Part shown: positions 31,210 through 40,540 of the stretch, in pieces
Position numbering within the stretch: the first letter of the stretch is position 1
Layout of the letters: each line of letters begins with the position of its first letter
NCBI RefSeq assembly: GCF_036013645.1
Contig: NZ_CP107869.1
Location: 1,302,001-1,366,000, forward strand
Reading direction: 5' to 3'
Length of the DNA: 64,000 nt
Origin: Streptomyces sp. NBC_00490
Lineage (GTDB): Bacteria > Actinomycetota > Actinomycetes > Streptomycetales > Streptomycetaceae
Made by a program: the position numbers and the translations under genes
The notes under the pieces: model-generated
Databases searched by the model: none
Told to the model about the DNA's origin: nothing
Seen by the model: the letters and a program-made list of their open reading frames with translations, nothing else

Positions 31210-31905
31210 GTGCTGGTCAGGGCGGGGAATGCAGGGCGTCGGATGGCTTACGTGGCCTTGCTGGCGGGGGTGTTGGCGGGCTGTTCCGAGGGCGCCGACG
31301 ACAAGAAGGACGCGAAGACGTCCGCGAGTGCGTCGGCGAGCGCCGGCCAGGTCGCCGAGAGCGGCGACAGCATCGGGGCGGCCGGTTCGGCGTGCGAGCT
31401 GCCCGTGAGTTTCGACCTCGCCAAGGACTGGGAGGCGGAGGCCATCGACTCCGCGGCCGCCGAGGACACGGCTTCCCCGACCGATTCCGGCGACCTCGAG
31501 GACGAGATCTCCGAGGAGGTCCTCGACTCCCTCTTCCGCCAGGGTCCGGTCGCCGCCGCGTGCGAGGTCGACGCCAAGCCGGCCGGCTACGTCGGCTTCC
31601 TGCGGATCTGGACCGGTGAGCCCGGCGACGACGACGCGCGCACCGTGCTGAAGGAGTTCGTCGCGGCGGAGGACGGCGCGCGCAAGGCGAAGTACACCTC
31701 CTTCACGTCGGGCGGCCTGGCCGGTGTCGAGGTGGAGTACGTCGTCACGAGCGAGCTCCTGGACGAGACGAAGAAGGAGAGCGCCTTCGCCGTCGCCACC
31801 CCGGACGGCCCCGTCGTCGTGCACCTCGGCGGTATGGACACCGAGGAGCACGAGAAGATGGCCCCGGCGTTCGAACTGGCGAAGAAGACCCTCCAGAAGG
31901 TCTGA
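31210..31905 (+). CDS. Secreted lipoprotein of unknown function
   Basis: A 231-residue lipoprotein: GTG start with AGGGGAG upstream, basic N-terminus, hydrophobic stretch AYVALLAGVLAGC with the lipobox LAGC, then a Lys/Ser/Ala linker. The mature domain (CELPVSFDLAKDWEAEAID, RQGPVAAACEVDAKPAGYVGFLRIWTG, LLDETKKESAFAVATPDGPVVVHLGGMDTEEHEKMAPAFELAKKTL) has the pattern of an alpha/beta lipoprotein domain common in Streptomyces; its role is not known. Two cysteines in the mature part may pair. It converges on the xylanase across a strong palindrome. Confidence 0.85.
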   Translation: MLVRAGNAGRRMAYVALLAGVLAGCSEGADDKKDAKTSASASASAGQVAESGDSIGAAGSACELPVSFDLAKDWEAEAIDSAAAEDTASPTDSGDLEDEISEEVLDSLFRQGPVAAACEVDAKPAGYVGFLRIWTGEPGDDDARTVLKEFVAAEDGARKAKYTSFTSGGLAGVEVEYVVTSELLDETKKESAFAVATPDGPVVVHLGGMDTEEHEKMAPAFELAKKTLQKV

Positions 31906-31920
31906 CAGCCGGTCCGAGTG

Positions 31921-31956
31921 GTTCCGGCGCGGCGGACCGGTCCGCCGCGCCGGAAC
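31921..31956. terminator. 36-bp perfect palindrome, bidirectional terminator
   Basis: GTTCCGGCGCGGCGGACC (31921-31938) is followed immediately by its exact reverse complement (31939-31956). All 18 pairs match. It lies between the convergent lipoprotein and xylanase genes and is by far the strongest hairpin I found in the window. Confidence 0.8.
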
Positions 31957-31974
31957 GACGGCATCACTCCAGGG

Positions 31975-33357
<1,383 letters not shown>

Positions 33358-33460
33358 TCATATTCCGGAAGTGCGCCGAGACCATATGAGCGGCACACCA
33401 CACCGTCAACAGATCGCGCATCAGCTCTCGGCAAGGAACCGAAGACTCCCAGGCCCCACC

Positions 33461-33488
33461 AAACATTCGATCGCTGCACCGAATGTTT
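33461..33488. promoter_or_regulatory. Second inverted repeat in the xylanase intergenic region
   Basis: AAACATTCG (33461-33469) and CGAATGTTT (33480-33488), a perfect 9-bp inverted repeat with a 10-bp spacer. The right arm is nested in a compact palindrome CCGAA-TGT-TTCGG (33479-33491). It sits midway between the xylanase and the divergent secreted protein, so it could act on either. Confidence 0.5.
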
Positions 33489-33577
33489 CGGAAATTTACA
33501 TCAGGACAAGGTGCAACCTTTTCTTCAACCGTGTTGTCTCATCAGATATCCGGCACCTGAACTCCGCGGGGGACATC

Positions 33578-34138
33578 ATGAGACGCAGCAGAACCACATG
33601 GGCCACCGTCGCTCTGATGGGCGCGACGCTCGGCGTGGCCGCGGTACCCGCGCAGGCCGCCACCACCTGCCCCACCGGCTGGGGCAGCGTCGCCAAGCAG
33701 CAGGCGGTCAGCACATCGGAATCGGTGACGAACGCACGGACCGGCAGTCACGCCTGCTACGACCGTCTGGTCGTGGACGTTCCGGGCGCGGCGAAGGCCC
33801 ACCTCGGCTATTCCGTCCGGTACGTCGACAAACTGCGGCAGGACGGATCGGGCCGGCTGATACCCGTCGGCGGCGGCGCCGTCCTCGAGGTACGGGTGGC
33901 CGCGCCCGCCTACGACGTCGACACCGGCGCCCCGACCTATCCCGGACGGGTGGCACGCCCCCTGCCGGGCGTCGACCTCGACGGGTACCGCACCTTCAGG
34001 GACACCCGGTACGCCGGCAGCTTCGAGGGAGACACACAGTTCGGCCTCGGCGTCCGTGCCCGGCTCCCGTTCCGGGTCCTGCGGGTGGACGACAGGGTCG
34101 TGGTGGACGTGGCCCATTCATGGAGCGCCAAGTCCTGA
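33578..34138 (+). CDS. Secreted AMIN-like domain protein
   Basis: A 186-residue exported protein. Signal peptide about 1-27 (MRRSRTTWATVALMGATL, cleavage near PAQAA). The mature part is a beta-rich AMIN-like domain: CPTGWGSVAKQQ, ACYDRLVVDVPGAAKAHLGYSVRYVDKLRQDGSG and VLRVDDRVVVDVAHSW, with a probable Cys-Cys pair at the start. AMIN-like domains bind cell-wall material in other proteins. GGGGGAC precedes ATG 33578. It is divergent from the xylanase and may share operators with it. Confidence 0.85.
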   Translation: MRRSRTTWATVALMGATLGVAAVPAQAATTCPTGWGSVAKQQAVSTSESVTNARTGSHACYDRLVVDVPGAAKAHLGYSVRYVDKLRQDGSGRLIPVGGGAVLEVRVAAPAYDVDTGAPTYPGRVARPLPGVDLDGYRTFRDTRYAGSFEGDTQFGLGVRARLPFRVLRVDDRVVVDVAHSWSAKS

Positions 34139-34146
34139 CCCCTGTG

Positions 34147-34185
34147 CCGGGTCGGCCCCGCCACACGGCGACGGGACCGACCCGG
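34147..34185. terminator. Terminator between convergent AMIN-like and SRPBCC genes
   Basis: CCGGGTCGG (34147-34155) pairs with CCGACCCGG (34177-34185); inside, CCCG/CGGG adds four pairs after a C-A mismatch. Loop of 11 bases. Confidence 0.6.
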
Positions 34186-34226
34186 GCGACGCGGCGTACA
34201 TCCGCCCCGTGTGAGCCCCGCCGCCG

Positions 34227-34859
34227 CTATCCCCCCGTGTAGGCCTTGACCGTCGCGGCCGTCGTGGCCGCCACCGTCTCCGGATCGGCACCCGAGGCGG
34301 CGTAGGCGGCGCCCCACTCCTCGCCGGACCGCTTGAAGAACTCCTTGGCCTCGGCCGTGCCCTGCCAGGCCTCGGACTCCTCCCGGCTCATCCCGCGACC
34401 GGCGAGGTGCATGCCGAGGCCGAGGGCGATGCTGTCCCAGCCGATACCGACCGCGCCCGGTCCGAACTGGTTCCAGAAGTCCTCCGGCACCACGGCCACG
34501 TGCTCCACCTCGAACACCGTCCGCCCCTCGCCGTCCGGCGCGAGCCGCAGCTCGACCTCGCTGAAGCCCGGGTCAGGCCCGTACAACCAGCTCACCCGCA
34601 GTCGCTCAGGCTCCACGCACTCAAGGATCTCGCCCCCGGCATGGCCCTCCAGCTGATAGCGCCCGCCGAGCCGGAACTCCCCGGTGACCGGCAGGAACCA
34701 CCGCCCGATCCGCTCGGGGGAGGTCACCGCGCCCCAGACGTCGGCGAGCTCCGCGTCATAGGTGCGCCGCAGCAGCACCGCGTGAGCCTCCTCCGCCTCG
34801 ACCTTGCGGGTGCCGACCTCCCGGTGTGCACGGTCGATCTGGTCGACGATCTCGCTCAT
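34227..34859 (-). CDS. SRPBCC (AHSA1-like) domain protein
   Basis: A 210-residue START-like protein: LLRRTYDAELADVWGAVTSPERIGRWFLPVTGEFRLGGRYQLEGHAGGEILECVEPERLRVSWLYG is the typical AHSA1 N-terminal half that shapes a hydrophobic cavity. A helical C-terminal extension (about 150-210) with WQGTAEAKEFFKRSGEEWGAAY is longer than the bare domain. Role unknown; AHSA1-like proteins often sit beside ArsR regulators, but none is present here. Confidence 0.87.
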   Translation of the reverse strand: MSEIVDQIDRAHREVGTRKVEAEEAHAVLLRRTYDAELADVWGAVTSPERIGRWFLPVTGEFRLGGRYQLEGHAGGEILECVEPERLRVSWLYGPDPGFSEVELRLAPDGEGRTVFEVEHVAVVPEDFWNQFGPGAVGIGWDSIALGLGMHLAGRGMSREESEAWQGTAEAKEFFKRSGEEWGAAYAASGADPETVAATTAATVKAYTGG

Positions 34860-34970
34860 CCCCGCTCACTTCCTCTCTCGGCGCGATGCCTCGGCCCGGA
34901 CGGCGTACCTGGGGCAACGCTCGCACAAAGGGGACGGGATCGCCTGATCCCGGCCGGGAGGCCCCGCGGG

Positions 34971-35891
34971 TCAAGCGCCGAACCAGGCGCGGGCGAGCCC
35001 GGACAGGGTCCCTTCGGCGGGGCCCTCCAACTCCCGCAGATACCAGGGCAGGTTGCTGTACACGTGCAGCAGTGTGTAGGCGAGAGCGTGGGACGGGTCG
35101 ACACCGCTGCCGTACGCCGCGGTGAGCCGGGCGAGCAGGTGGGGGTCTCCTCGGGTGACGAACAGACCCACGCCGACGAAGTCGTAGGCGGCGTCCCCGA
35201 TCATGGCGGGCTCGAAGTCGAAGAGGCCGGTCAGGCGCCAGCCGTCCGGGTCGACGAGGAAGTGCTGCTGCATGACCTCGGTGTGCAGCAGCGAGCGACG
35301 GGGGGTGCGCGGCAGCTCGACCGAGGCGAGGAAGCCGGGGATCTGCTCCAGCCAGCTGTCCGGCAGACCGTGGCCGCGCTGCCGCGCCACGGCGTTCGCG
35401 CGCTGCCGGTCGAGGAAGGCCCCCCAGTCGCCGGGCCCGAGGACGTCCTCGAGCGGGGCCGGGTCGAGCGAGTGGAGTACGGCGAGGGTTTCGCCGATCT
35501 CGGTGACGAGGCGTTCCCGGTCGGGCCGCGGGATGCGCTCCCAGGCCCGGGCGAGGTTCTCACCGCGCAGCCGGGACATCAGGACGTACTGCCAGCCGTT
35601 CTCGTACGGCCCGAAGTCGTCCACCCCGGGCGTCGGTACGGGGAGCAGCCCGTGCAGATGGGACAGGACACGGCCTTCGGCGATGCCGTCCCGGGCGGCG
35701 GAGGTGGGGAAGAGCTTGAGGACCCGGTCCTCGCCCACCGCGTAGACCGGTTGAGAGCCGTCCGGGAAGCGGGTCAGGGGCTCGTCGCCGAGTCCGAGTC
35801 GGGTGCAGAGGTCCTGCGCGCCGGCCCGCATCAGCTTCTCGTCCCCGACGATCGCGTCCCACTCTTCGTCGGTCTCCACCACGGGCAGCAT
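34971..35891 (-). CDS. APH-family phosphotransferase-like protein
   Basis: A 306-residue protein of the aminoglycoside phosphotransferase/choline-kinase fold. Nucleotide-binding lysine in DRVLKLFP, hinge YVLMSRLRGENL and metal motif LFDFEPAMIGD (Asp225) are recognisable. The catalytic loop reads HTEVMQQH (203-210) where family enzymes have H-x-D-x4-N, so the catalytic Asp is Glu205 and the Asn is His210. Activity is therefore uncertain. ATG 35891 is used; the frame is open upstream. There is no evidence that it confers antibiotic resistance. Confidence 0.82.
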   Translation of the reverse strand: MLPVVETDEEWDAIVGDEKLMRAGAQDLCTRLGLGDEPLTRFPDGSQPVYAVGEDRVLKLFPTSAARDGIAEGRVLSHLHGLLPVPTPGVDDFGPYENGWQYVLMSRLRGENLARAWERIPRPDRERLVTEIGETLAVLHSLDPAPLEDVLGPGDWGAFLDRQRANAVARQRGHGLPDSWLEQIPGFLASVELPRTPRRSLLHTEVMQQHFLVDPDGWRLTGLFDFEPAMIGDAAYDFVGVGLFVTRGDPHLLARLTAAYGSGVDPSHALAYTLLHVYSNLPWYLRELEGPAEGTLSGLARAWFGA

Positions 35892-35993
35892 GATCGCGAC
35901 CGTAGGCCGGGCGGTGGCGGCGGGGCAAACGGTTTTGGACATGCGGGACGCCCGGCCGGACACCCCCGGCCGAGCGCCCTCACGAACCTGCGG

Positions 35994-36230
35994 TCAGCCG
36001 CCGCTCAGGCGCGCGCGCAGCAGTTCCTTGCCGAGTTCGGCACCCTTGCGGCTGTCCGCCTGCGCCTTGCGGAACAGGTCCGCGACCTGGGTGTCCTTGT
36101 TCCGTTCGGCGTCCTGGATGTACGACTCGAGGCGCAGCGCGTTGTTCAGACACGCCTCCACGTACCAGATGAGGTTGTAGTCCTTGTCCGGCGTACCGGT
36201 CACGCCGCCGGTCTCCGTGCTGCTGGTCAT
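35994..36230 (-). CDS. Small helical conserved protein
   Basis: A 78-residue protein starting MTSSTETGG after a clear GGAGG site. The body is helical: YNLIWYVEACLNNALRLESYIQDAERNKDTQVADLFRKAQADSRKGAELGKELLRARL, reminiscent of short ferritin-like or DUF892-like helices, but too short for assignment. Codon use is normal. It may be its own transcript between the Lrp regulator and the APH-like gene, all on the minus strand. Function not known. Confidence 0.7.
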   Translation of the reverse strand: MTSSTETGGVTGTPDKDYNLIWYVEACLNNALRLESYIQDAERNKDTQVADLFRKAQADSRKGAELGKELLRARLSGG

Positions 36231-36292
36231 ACAGGCCTCCTCCAGCGGTTGTCGTTGCGGTGCCGTCCGAGTACCCGTCCCACGCGGGTCAA

Positions 36293-36757
36293 TCAGCCGA
36301 CATCCCACAGGAACCGGTGCGTGTGGATGCCGAAGTACGGGAACGAGCGGACCTCTTGGACCCCCTCGACGTTGCGGACGACGTCGTTGACGAAGTCCAG
36401 CAGGTCCCGGGGGCCCGGGGCGACCACCTCGACGAACAGGTCGAAGCCGCCGGAGGTCAGCACCGAGTAGACGACCTCGTCACGCCGGGCGAGTGCGTCG
36501 GCGACGGTCCGCGGGTCGCCGTCCACGCCGATGCCGAGCAGGGCCATCGCCTGGCCGCCCATGGCCATCGGGTCGGTGACACCGACGACCTGAACCGCCT
36601 TGGAGTCCAGGAGCCGTTGCAGGCGCTGCCGTGCGGCCGAGGCGGACAGGCCGACCTTGGGGCCGAGATCGGCGTAGGCGATGCGGCCGTCGCTCTGGAG
36701 CTCGCGCAGGATGGCCCGGTCGATCTCGTCCACGTGCTTCCTTTCGGGGTCTGTCAT
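36293..36757 (-). CDS. Lrp/AsnC family transcriptional regulator
   Basis: A 154-residue Lrp: helix-turn-helix VDEIDRAILRELQSDGRIAYADLGPKVGLSASAARQRLQRLLDSKAVQVVGV, then the RAM domain that binds amino acids (MALLGIGVDGDPRTVADALARRDEVVYSVLTSGGFDLFVEV). The ATG at 36757 overlaps the aminotransferase stop (ATGA), so it is translated with that enzyme and likely controls it in response to an amino acid. The large inverted repeat before the aminotransferase is the probable binding site. Confidence 0.93.
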   Translation of the reverse strand: MTDPERKHVDEIDRAILRELQSDGRIAYADLGPKVGLSASAARQRLQRLLDSKAVQVVGVTDPMAMGGQAMALLGIGVDGDPRTVADALARRDEVVYSVLTSGGFDLFVEVVAPGPRDLLDFVNDVVRNVEGVQEVRSFPYFGIHTHRFLWDVG

Positions 36758-38103
36758 CCGGCCAGTTCGGCCAGGGCGGCGGCGAAGACCTCGGTGTGGG
36801 TGTCCACGTCCGCCTCGGTGGTGTCCGGGCACATCAGCGCCATGTTGTGGAAGGGCGTCAGGAGGATGCCACGGTTGGCGAGGTGGACGTGCAGGAAGTC
36901 CTCCAGCTCGGCGTCACCGGCCGCCTCGGACTCGGTGCCGGTGCGGGGTGCCGGGGAGGCGAAGCGGTATTCGGTGCGGGCGCCGAGCCTGCTCACCGAC
37001 CAGGGCAGGGCGTGGGCGTCGATGCCCGCCTGCACGCCGGCCTCGAACCGCTCGGACAGCTTCGCCATCCGGCCGAACGCCTCGTCCGTCAGGACGTGTT
37101 CGAGCGTGGCGCGCATCGCCGCGACCGAGAGGGCGTTGCCCGCCAGGGTGCCGCCGACGCCGCCCATGTCGACGAGGTCGAGGTCGTCGCGGCCGAGGAG
37201 CCGGTCCGCGAGCTCGGCGGACAGTCCGTACGCGCCGGCCGGGATGCCGCCGCCGATCGCCTTGCCGACGGTCAGCAGGTCGGGCTCCAGGTCCCAGGCC
37301 GCCGTGCAGCCGCCGGGTCCGGCGGAGAGGGTGTGGGTCTCGTCGTTGATGAGCAGGGTGCCGTGCTGCCGGGTCAGCGCCCGGACGCCGTCCAGATAGC
37401 CCGGTTCGGGCAGCACGATGCCGATGTTGGTGAGCGCCGGTTCCATGAGGACGGCGGCCACGTCGCCGTGGGCCAGTTCGCGCTCCAGCTGCTCCAGGTC
37501 GTTGAACTCGGCGACCCGGCTGGTGAGGGTGACATCGCAGGGGGCGCCCACGTTGCCGGGGCGGGCCACGCCGTGGCCGTCGGGGCCGACGACGATCAGG
37601 GACTCGTCGACGCTGCCGTGGTAGCTGTAGCTGTTCACCAGGATCTTCGGGCGGCCGGTGACGGCACGGGCGAGGCGGATGGCCCACCGGTTGGCGTCGG
37701 TCGCCGTCAGCGAGAAGCTCCAGCGGGCGAGTCCGAAGCGGCGGGTGAGTTCCGCGCCGACCCACTCGGCGTCCTCGGTCGGCAGCATCGCCGTGGCGCC
37801 GCCCTGCTCGGCGAACCGGCGCTGGACCGCCTCGGCCACCGGTGCGGGCGAGTGTCCGGCCATCGCCCCCGTGTCGCCGAGGCAGAAGTCGATGTACTCG
37901 TGTCCGTCGATGTCGGTGACCCGGGCGCCCCGGGCGGTGTCGAGGTAGCGGGGAAAGGACCCGGCGGTCTTGTTCATCCAGGTCATCGGCACCCGCCCGA
38001 AAAGATGCCCGGCGCGCGCGTACGCCTCCTCGGAGCGCGGACAGCGGCGCTGGGCCTGCGCCCTCTCACGGGCGAGGAGGTGCTGGAGACGGGTGCGGTC
38101 CAT
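36754..38103 (-). CDS. Class III PLP aminotransferase (glutamate-1-semialdehyde-aminomutase-like)
   Basis: A 449-residue fold-type I PLP enzyme. PLP-lysine Lys281 in LTVGKAIGGGIPAG, Asp254 in LLINDETHTL, and the HemL-like SYSYHGSVDE (158-167) and TDANRWAIRLARAVTGRPK. It differs from HemL in size and in the N-terminal ARAGHLFGRVPMTWMN segment shared by actinobacterial transaminases of unassigned substrate. It is coupled to an Lrp regulator, suggesting that it deaminates an amino acid or amine whose level the regulator senses. A role in haem synthesis is unlikely because no other hem gene is near. Confidence 0.88.
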   Translation of the reverse strand: MDRTRLQHLLARERAQAQRRCPRSEEAYARAGHLFGRVPMTWMNKTAGSFPRYLDTARGARVTDIDGHEYIDFCLGDTGAMAGHSPAPVAEAVQRRFAEQGGATAMLPTEDAEWVGAELTRRFGLARWSFSLTATDANRWAIRLARAVTGRPKILVNSYSYHGSVDESLIVVGPDGHGVARPGNVGAPCDVTLTSRVAEFNDLEQLERELAHGDVAAVLMEPALTNIGIVLPEPGYLDGVRALTRQHGTLLINDETHTLSAGPGGCTAAWDLEPDLLTVGKAIGGGIPAGAYGLSAELADRLLGRDDLDLVDMGGVGGTLAGNALSVAAMRATLEHVLTDEAFGRMAKLSERFEAGVQAGIDAHALPWSVSRLGARTEYRFASPAPRTGTESEAAGDAELEDFLHVHLANRGILLTPFHNMALMCPDTTEADVDTHTEVFAAALAELAG

Positions 38104-38436
38104 GGGTTCTCCGAGCGTGCGTACGAAAGAAAACGGGGTGACATCACTCTACGACGATCGATTCGAGCGTCAAGGCAATCGAATCAATCGCCCCTATGGG
38201 GCACGTGCGGTGATCCTGCCGCGCGGCTGATCCGAGTCCGAGGGAAGCGCCAACTCGCCTTCCCTACACGGCATTTCAGACAGTCGACGCAGAAGTGAAC
38301 AGAGAGCGTTCGATTTCGGAGCGAAGTCTCGATCAACCGTGCGAGAGGGGTCGGCGACGGTGTGTACTGTGCTGCGAGCGCCTGGCCACCGGCACTCGGA
38401 CACACCCCTGCCCGACTTCCCCTGGAAACCGATTCG
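38104..38436. other. 333-bp intergenic region between aminotransferase and conservon
   Basis: No gene is called here. The left part holds the inverted repeat at 38155-38190. The right part is more AT-rich than its surroundings and contains GTTCGATTTCGGAGCGAAG (38310-38328) and a TACTGT -10-like box near 38364 that could serve the conservon, giving a leader of about 65 bases. Short open frames exist but none has a ribosome-binding site and credible composition. Confidence 0.5.
38155..38190. promoter_or_regulatory. Lrp operator candidate upstream of the aminotransferase
   Basis: CGATCGATTCGA (38155-38166) and TCGAATCAATCG (38179-38190) are inverted copies matching at 11 of 12 positions with a 12-bp spacer. 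They start 52 bases upstream of the aminotransferase ATG, in an AT-richer patch. This spacing suits an Lrp dimer pair. Confidence 0.55.
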
Positions 38437-39774
38437 ATGATCGAATTACCGGACCTGGCTGTCGGCGGTCTCGCCGTCGGCACACTGTCCGCGCTCGCCC
38501 TCGGCGGCGGTCTGCTGCGCTCACGGCGCCAACTGACCCGGCAGCGCACCGAGACGGACGCCCTGCGCTCCCGACTCGACGCCACGCTGCACACGTTGAC
38601 GGCCGAGGTCGAGCACCTGACGGCACAGCGCGTACCCGCCGCCGCCCGGCAGCTCGCCCACCCGCACATGACGGTCCCGGGCCCGCTCCACCCGCACACC
38701 GCGGGAACGCCCCTGGGCATCGCCCTGGAAGGCGTGCTGCTGGGACTGCGTGCCGAACTCTCCGCACAGCGCACCCGTATCGACGCGGCCGCGCAGGCCG
38801 GGATGCGCGGCGCCACCCGGGAGATCCAGGCAGCCCTCTACCGCTTGCAGGACGCCCTGCGTCAGCTGCAACAGCGCTACGACGACCCGGAGTTGGCGCA
38901 GACCCTCTTCCAGCTGGACCACGAGAACGAGCAGTCGCTGCGGCGGGCGCAGGTCGCCGCCGTGGTGTGCGGGGCCTGGGTGGGGCTCGCCCGCGAGGAG
39001 TCCCACCTGGTGGACGCGGTGACCGGCGGACAGTCGCGGCTCGCGGGCTACCACCGGGTGAAGGTCCACAACCATCTGGAGACGGGCACCGCCCTGGTCT
39101 CCCACGCCGTCGAGCCGGTCGCCATCATCGTCGCCGAGCTCCTCGACAACGCGCTGCGCCACTCCGCGCCCGACACCGACGTCGTGGTCAACCTGGAGCA
39201 CGTCCATCACGGCGTCTGCGTCACCGTCGACGACGCGGGCGTGGGCATGACCCAGGACGAACGGGCCCACGCCCAGCGGACGGTGGCCGGTACCGAGCCG
39301 ATCCTCCTCACGAGTCTCGGTGATCCGCCCCGTATGGGCCTCGCCGCGATCGGCCAGCTCACCCGGCAGTTCGACCTCGGCGTCGACCTCTCCTCGCCGT
39401 CCCCGTACGGCGGTGTCCGCGCGGTGCTGAGAGTCGAGAGCCACCTCCTCAGCCGTATCGACCCCGTCGAGCAGCCGCCGGCGGTCAGCACGCCGCGCTC
39501 GACGCGCAAGGCCACGACGGAGGCGTCCCACGGCTACGGCACCGACGACCCCGCCGCCTTCACCGGGCACCACGACGGACTGCCGCAGCGCCGCCGCCGT
39601 ACCCGCACCACCGCTCCGAAGGCATCCGCGGCCGAGTACCCGGCACGCAGTCCCGAGGACGCCGCCGCCGCGCTCGGCGCCCTGCAGTCCGGCACCGCCG
39701 CCGCCCGCGCGGACGGTGCCGCCACCGACGTACCGACGAACGAGACCGACCACGAGGGAGGACCGGCTCGATGA
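38437..39774 (+). CDS. cvnA: Conservon sensor-like ATPase CvnA
   Basis: A 445-residue membrane-anchored histidine-kinase-like protein. One N-terminal helix (about 8-26), a coiled segment, then a HATPase domain: IIVAELLDNALRHSAPDTDVVV (N-box), CVTVDDAGVGMTQDE and MGLAAIGQLTRQFDLGVDL. No phospho-acceptor H-box is obvious, as is usual in CvnA. The tail is rich in Ala, Pro and Thr. ATGA overlap with cvnB. In Streptomyces, Cvn proteins form a membrane complex resembling a G-protein system and influence development and antibiotic production. Confidence 0.93.
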   Translation: MIELPDLAVGGLAVGTLSALALGGGLLRSRRQLTRQRTETDALRSRLDATLHTLTAEVEHLTAQRVPAAARQLAHPHMTVPGPLHPHTAGTPLGIALEGVLLGLRAELSAQRTRIDAAAQAGMRGATREIQAALYRLQDALRQLQQRYDDPELAQTLFQLDHENEQSLRRAQVAAVVCGAWVGLAREESHLVDAVTGGQSRLAGYHRVKVHNHLETGTALVSHAVEPVAIIVAELLDNALRHSAPDTDVVVNLEHVHHGVCVTVDDAGVGMTQDERAHAQRTVAGTEPILLTSLGDPPRMGLAAIGQLTRQFDLGVDLSSPSPYGGVRAVLRVESHLLSRIDPVEQPPAVSTPRSTRKATTEASHGYGTDDPAAFTGHHDGLPQRRRRTRTTAPKASAAEYPARSPEDAAAALGALQSGTAAARADGAATDVPTNETDHEGGPAR

Positions 39775-40193
39775 CCAGCCGCGACGCAGGCGACACGGCA
39801 TGGGTACTGGAACCGATCCTCGAGGTGCCGCATGTCGTGGCCGCCGTCCTGCTCACCCGGGACGGCCTGGTCACGGGGTACACGGACGCGCTGTCGCGGC
39901 CGTCGGCCGAGCGGGTGGCCGCGATCACCAGCACCGTGCAGGGGGCGTGCCGGACCGCCGCGGCCGCGTTCGCCGACCGGGACCGGGCCGAGATCCGGCA
40001 GGTCGTCATCGAGTCGGACCACGGGTACGTCCTCATCGTGCCTACCGACCACGGCACCTGTGTGGCCGCGTACGGAAGCGGCGAGGTGCGTCTGGACCTG
40101 CTCGCGCACCGCGTGCACTCGCAGGTGGCACGGCTGGGCGAGAAGGCGATGGCCACCGCACCCCGAGGGAGCGACGACGGCGCTCCGGCATGA
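39771..40193 (+). CDS. cvnB: Roadblock/LC7 domain protein CvnB
   Basis: A 140-residue Roadblock/LC7 protein, regarded as a regulator of the small GTPase of the conservon. The fold is seen in WVLEPILEVPHVVAAVLLTRDGLVTGYTDALSRPSAERVAAITSTVQGA and the later strands QVVIESDHGYVLIVPTDHGTCVAAYG. It overlaps cvnA and cvnC by 4 bases each (ATGA), the strict arrangement of conservons. Confidence 0.95.
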   Translation: MTSRDAGDTAWVLEPILEVPHVVAAVLLTRDGLVTGYTDALSRPSAERVAAITSTVQGACRTAAAAFADRDRAEIRQVVIESDHGYVLIVPTDHGTCVAAYGSGEVRLDLLAHRVHSQVARLGEKAMATAPRGSDDGAPA

Positions 40194-40540
40194 CCGGCCG
40201 CCCCCTGGTCCCGGCGTATCTGTCCACCGGCGGCACCGCGCGCCCCAGCCGCCCGCACCTGGAACGGCTGTCGGTCCTCACCGCCACCGGCCGACCGGCG
40301 CCGGTCGGTCTCCCGGCCGCCGAACTGGCCCTCCGGGACGCCCTGGAGGAGGGCTCGCTGACGGTGGTGGAGGCCGCGGCCCTGCTCCGGCTCCCGGTCT
40401 CCGCCGTCCGTGTCCTGGCCGGCGCCCTCCTCGACCGGGACCTGGTGGAGTCCCGCGCCCCGGTCCCGCCCGCCGAACGGTTCGACCCCGACCTGCTGAA
40501 GAGAGTGGCCGATGGCCTCCGCGCCCTCAAGCACAGCTAG
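40190..40540 (+). CDS. cvnC: DUF742 protein CvnC
   Basis: A 116-residue DUF742 protein. The typical elements are RPLVPAYLSTGGTARPSRPHLERLSVLTATG, a basic/aliphatic middle, and the winged-helix-like EGSLTVVEAAALLRLPVSAVRVLAGALLDRDLV. The start overlaps cvnB by ATGA, and its 3' end overlaps the cvnD start by 29 bases. Molecular role unknown; needed for conservon function in studied cases. Confidence 0.93.
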   Translation: MTGRPLVPAYLSTGGTARPSRPHLERLSVLTATGRPAPVGLPAAELALRDALEEGSLTVVEAAALLRLPVSAVRVLAGALLDRDLVESRAPVPPAERFDPDLLKRVADGLRALKHS

